Origin: Chryseobacterium nakagawai
GTDB lineage: Bacteria; Bacteroidota; Bacteroidia; Flavobacteriales; Weeksellaceae
Reading direction: 5' to 3'
Assembly: GCF_900637665.1 (NCBI RefSeq)
Contig: NZ_LR134386.1
Location: forward strand, 5,076,501 to 5,140,500
DNA length: 64,000 nucleotides
A program made the position numbers and the translations under genes. The notes beneath the pieces are model-generated. The model saw only the letters and a program-made list of their open reading frames with translations. It did no database searches and had not been told where the DNA came from. Below are positions 61,883 to 64,000 of this stretch, piece after piece; the stretch's first letter is position 1, and the number at the start of each line of letters is the position of its first letter.

Positions 61883-62035
61883 ATGACTAAGTTAAAGCAT
61901 ATTTCTGGAGTTACAGGAACTTATCTGAGAGAAATTCCCAGCCGTCAGTTTTTTCCGTGGGTAACGTGGGTTATTAAAACAGATGATGGACGTGAATATT
62001 TTGCTCCAAAAACTGAATTCTCCATTATACAATAA
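61883..62035 (+). CDS. 50-residue unknown protein
   Basis: A short frame from ATG 61883 to TAA 62035, starting MTKLKHISGVTGTYLREIPS and ending APKTEFSIIQ. Four reasons to believe it: it starts 7 bp after the previous stop, it ends 2 bp before a strong terminator, no other frame covers the interval, and its composition (WVTWVIKTDDGREYF) looks like a folded small beta protein. Last gene of the plus-strand block. Confidence 0.7.
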   Translation: MTKLKHISGVTGTYLREIPSRQFFPWVTWVIKTDDGREYFAPKTEFSIIQ

Positions 62036-62036
62036 A

Positions 62037-62059
62037 GCCCCAATTAAGGGGCCGTTTTT
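62037..62059. terminator. Bidirectional terminator at the end of the plus-strand block
   Basis: GCCCC (62037-62041) and GGGGC (62048-62052) with a 6-nt loop, followed on the plus strand by CGTTTTTATTTTTG and on the minus strand by TTTATTG. It separates the plus block from the converging minus gene. Confidence 0.85.
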
Positions 62060-62303
62060 ATTTTTGTTTTGTTGCTTCTTTAATAATCTCCATTTTATCA
62101 TCAGGTATATCTCCTGAAAAACTTCCTATCCCCTTTTCAAAATCAAGGGTTACTGTAATTTCTAATCCTTCCAGCTTGTCTTTAACCTTACTTAGATCTT
62201 CTTTTATTGATTTCTGAAAGGCGGTCTCATATCCGTCATATACCACTTTACTAGCTTGCGTATTAGTTGCAGGTTTATTTAGTGTTTTAAAAATTAAGTT
62301 CAT
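62058..62303 (-). CDS. Unknown small phage protein
   Basis: 81 residues (FKTLNKPATNTQASKVVYDG ... LEITVTLDFEKGIGSFSGDI). One helix and a beta hairpin predicted; not recognised. It converges on the plus block and is divergent from the gene at 62513. Confidence 0.6.
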   Translation of the reverse strand: MNLIFKTLNKPATNTQASKVVYDGYETAFQKSIKEDLSKVKDKLEGLEITVTLDFEKGIGSFSGDIPDDKMEIIKEATKQK

Positions 62304-62396
62304 AATTTATGGTAACATTTGAGTTACTTTCTCTAAAATACTAAAAATTATTGTTAAACTCTCATTAACGTAAATCTCAAACAATTAATGTTAAAA

Positions 62397-62498
62397 AAAT
62401 TTATATTCATAAACACCACAAAGACGACTAAGTAATTTTGGATAAATAAATTTATACCCATAAAGACCATGACTTGGATAGGGTAATTTTGACAATAA
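62397..62498. repeat. Two 51-bp imperfect direct repeats in a divergent control region
   Basis: Unit 1 (62397-62447) and unit 2 (62448-62498) both begin AAATTTATA..CATAAA.ACCA and both carry TAATTTTG near the end (62433-62440 and 62484-62491), with exactly 51 bp between the copies and no gaps. TAATTTTG fits the -7 consensus, so these are tandem promoters, operators, or both, upstream of the gene at 62513. Confidence 0.6.
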
Positions 62499-62512
62499 TT
62501 AATTTTAAAGAA

Positions 62513-62728
62513 ATGAAAAAAGAAACCAAAACAAATTTAGATCTGTTTATCAGAAAGAACAACTTAACTAAAAAAAACAATCGAGTAATTAATCCTGAAA
62601 GCTTAATGAAAAAATTTCAATTAGCAACCAAGTTTACTATTAACAACTTACTATCTGGTGGCCTTACAAAAGAACAGATAAACGATCTAAATAAAGCCTA
62701 TAAAGATATTTTGAATAATTATCTTTAA
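62513..62728 (+). CDS. Small basic protein, possible DNA-binding regulator
   Basis: 71 residues from the ATG at 62513 (MKKETKTNLDLFIRKNNLTK); a TTG at 62474 would add 13 residues. Lys-rich first half; LMKKFQLATKFTINNLLSGG LTKEQINDL (in two parts) could be a helix-turn-helix-like region. It stands alone between a control region with direct repeats and a terminator. A regulatory role is inferred from size, charge and context only. Confidence 0.55.
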   Translation: MKKETKTNLDLFIRKNNLTKKNNRVINPESLMKKFQLATKFTINNLLSGGLTKEQINDLNKAYKDILNNYL

Positions 62729-62752
62729 ATCAAGCTAAGAATTTTCAAAACT

Positions 62753-62781
62753 CACTCCTGAATCTAATTTCAGGAGTGGTT
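62753..62781. terminator. Bidirectional terminator between converging genes
   Basis: CACTCCTGAA (62753-62762) and TTCAGGAGTG (62769-62778) form a perfect 10-bp stem with a 6-nt loop; GTTT follows on the plus strand and GAGTTTTGAAAA on the minus strand. Serves the gene ending at 62728 and the head gene ending at 62826. Confidence 0.85.
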
Positions 62782-62825
62782 TCAACAAATATAACAAAAA
62801 GCCTATTTAAAATAAGTATTGTTTA

Positions 62826-63878
62826 TCATACATACTGTTCCAGAAGCTTCTTATTGTTATTGATAAAGTACGGCTTTGACTTCGATTTCTTTATTTTATT
62901 ACTATTATCCACTAGCCAATTGACAAACACATCTGGAACCTCATCCACTTCATTAACGCTGCCTTTAGGCTCCTTCCCCTGCCAAATAAGATCATTATCT
63001 CTTTCCATCTCTTCCCACGTCTTTAGAATTGCAATCGTAGTGCATCGGCATTGCGGATGCCAACCGACAAATACAAAATCTTTAGGATAATTTCCCGCCA
63101 TTGCCTCGCAAAATGGGCAATGATTTGGATTATTTGAAAGCTTAATCTGAATACCTACTACGAAATCAAACTGTTGATACTTCTCATGATTGGCCTGATG
63201 ATAAGCCATATTATTAATGGTCCTTGTTAGCCTCTGAGCGTTTTTCGCTGACGATCGGTAAACGCCTTGCCCCGGATTAAAGGCTTTAGCAGCTTTCGAA
63301 AGCACAAGGTTCCCATGCTTATCACGTACTCTACGGAAAAGCCTGTCAGGATCATTCAGGTTTGACCTCAGCTCTCTGGCAAGTTTAGCAGCTGACTTTC
63401 CCTCGCCAATTCCGATATCCAAACCTAATTCTATTTCATTCCGGAACTGATCTGAAAGCTTCCACACACGATCAGATAAACCTACACCATTTTCTTTAAG
63501 CTTTTTAAATGCATTTAAAGCCTCTTTATTCGGATTTAGGTATTCTTGAACCTGCTCTTTTGAAAGATTCAGTTTTTGGGCTATTTTCGATACTAATTTA
63601 GCTTGCTTATCCTCAGCAGTAGACCAACTATTGTCAATCTGTGTGTAAAGCTCAGCAATAACGTTCTTTGTGAATTGTTCAAAAAGCTTGTTTGCTGATT
63701 TATTTAGGTCCGGATAGTCAGAGAATGAAAATAGTTTAGAAGTGTCAATACGACCTAATGTGATAAGCTTCACAACCTCCTCAATAAGCTTTCGATAAAG
63801 ATTGTTAATTCTCCTTACGTTGTACTCACCCCGCTGAAAGTGTTTAGCGTCAAAATTATCGTCGTGCAGATCTGCCAT
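62826..63878 (-). CDS. Phage head morphogenesis protein (Mu F-like/SPP1 gp7-type)
   Basis: 350 residues. The central part (YRSSAKNAQRLTRTINNMAY) and the closing zinc-like motif CPFCEAMAGN ... WHPQCRCTT identify the minor head protein family; two cysteines plus HPxCRC may bind a metal ion. The N-terminal half is helical. It normally follows the portal gene and takes part in head assembly or DNA ejection. Here it is separated from the scaffold and capsid genes by about 7.8 kb of mostly opposite-strand genes, and has its own promoter and terminator. Confidence 0.88.
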   Translation of the reverse strand: MADLHDDNFDAKHFQRGEYNVRRINNLYRKLIEEVVKLITLGRIDTSKLFSFSDYPDLNKSANKLFEQFTKNVIAELYTQIDNSWSTAEDKQAKLVSKIAQKLNLSKEQVQEYLNPNKEALNAFKKLKENGVGLSDRVWKLSDQFRNEIELGLDIGIGEGKSAAKLARELRSNLNDPDRLFRRVRDKHGNLVLSKAAKAFNPGQGVYRSSAKNAQRLTRTINNMAYHQANHEKYQQFDFVVGIQIKLSNNPNHCPFCEAMAGNYPKDFVFVGWHPQCRCTTIAILKTWEEMERDNDLIWQGKEPKGSVNEVDEVPDVFVNWLVDNSNKIKKSKSKPYFINNNKKLLEQYV

Positions 63879-63904
63879 GATATTGATTTAAAGAACTTCT
63901 AGTT

Positions 63905-63933
63905 CAAAGTTACAATAATCTAATTAAATACAA
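63905..63933 (-). promoter_or_regulatory. Promoter of the head morphogenesis gene
   Basis: Minus strand: TTG (63933-63931), 18-nt spacer, TAACTTTG (63912-63905), 27 bp upstream of the ATG. Its presence suggests that the gene starts a transcript rather than lying inside one. Confidence 0.65.
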
Positions 63934-64000
63934 TAGATTCCTCTAACTTATTTAGAATTGAAATAAATTGTAATAATATTATTACTTAAGTATTGTATAT

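Larger units (their letters stand above)
35437..64000. mobile_element. Siphovirus-type prophage integrated at ssrA, right end outside the window
   Basis: A contiguous set of phage genes: integrase, lysis genes, tail tip and fibre, distal tail protein, long tape measure, chaperones with frameshift, tail tube, connectors, capsid, decoration protein, scaffold and head morphogenesis protein. The long tape measure, the Dit-like protein and the absence of sheath or baseplate wedge genes indicate a long non-contractile tail. Portal, terminase, replication genes and a recognisable repressor are missing from the window. An opposite-strand block of small genes (55.1-62.0 kb) sits inside the morphogenesis region. 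Confidence 0.93.

Overview
The window looks like the chromosome of a Chryseobacterium-like flavobacterium (Bacteroidota). The evidence is an rpsU-xerC-hpf-tRNA-tuf-trnW-secE-nusG-rplKAJL-rpoBC gene order on the minus strand, promoters of the flavobacterial type (TTG, 18-20 nt spacer, TAnnTTTG), secreted proteins with C-terminal type IX secretion sorting domains, several small secreted proteins starting their mature part with a QVGI..T..P motif, and AT-rich intergenic DNA. No database search was possible, so the genus is an inference.

Region 1 (1-35.46 kb) is host core DNA. Read in the direction of transcription (right to left) it holds ssrA (tmRNA, on the plus strand), rpsU, xerC, hpf, a tRNA array (Thr-Tyr-Gly block present twice in tandem, then Thr-GGT), tuf, tRNA-Trp, secE, nusG, rplK, rplA, rplJ, rplL, rpoB and rpoC (3' end cut by the window edge). 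This translation/transcription cluster is split three times by unrelated modules. The first is a heavy-metal RND efflux system with its own two-component system (24.3-32.05 kb). The second is a set of secreted proteins with a TPR-LuxR regulator (15.8-21.2 kb). The third is a large T9SS-sorted surface protein, a YadA-head-like repeat protein and an unknown gene (8.6-13.1 kb). Strong intrinsic terminators insulate most of the joints.

Region 2 (35.46 kb to beyond the right edge) is a siphovirus-type prophage whose integrase lies directly downstream of ssrA; the 3' end of the tmRNA is the likely attachment site. After the integrase come, on the minus strand and in reverse order of transcription, a lysis module (GH24 endolysin, two overlapping coiled-coil membrane proteins resembling a spanin pair, holin). 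Next are the tail tip/fibre proteins (one with an SGNH hydrolase domain), the distal tail protein, a 1681-residue tape measure, and tail assembly chaperones with a probable -1 frameshift. These are followed by the major tail protein, connector proteins, a lambda gpE-type capsid, a decoration protein and a scaffold. A head morphogenesis (Mu F-like) protein sits at 62.8-63.9 kb. Portal and terminase are not in the window and probably lie to the right.

Between scaffold and head-morphogenesis gene lies a block of about 7 kb on the opposite strand (55.1-62.0 kb) with about 19 small genes of mostly unknown function. It includes a lipoprotein, a pentapeptide-repeat protein built from 22 nearly identical 15-bp units, several families that recur in Bacteroidota phages, a zinc-ribbon membrane protein, a 50-residue gene, and a candidate structured RNA. 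A perfect 12-bp-arm palindrome sits between the two divergent -7 promoter elements at 55.0 kb and is the best candidate for the switch between this block and the late genes. This block and its control region are the part of the window most likely to hold something undescribed.
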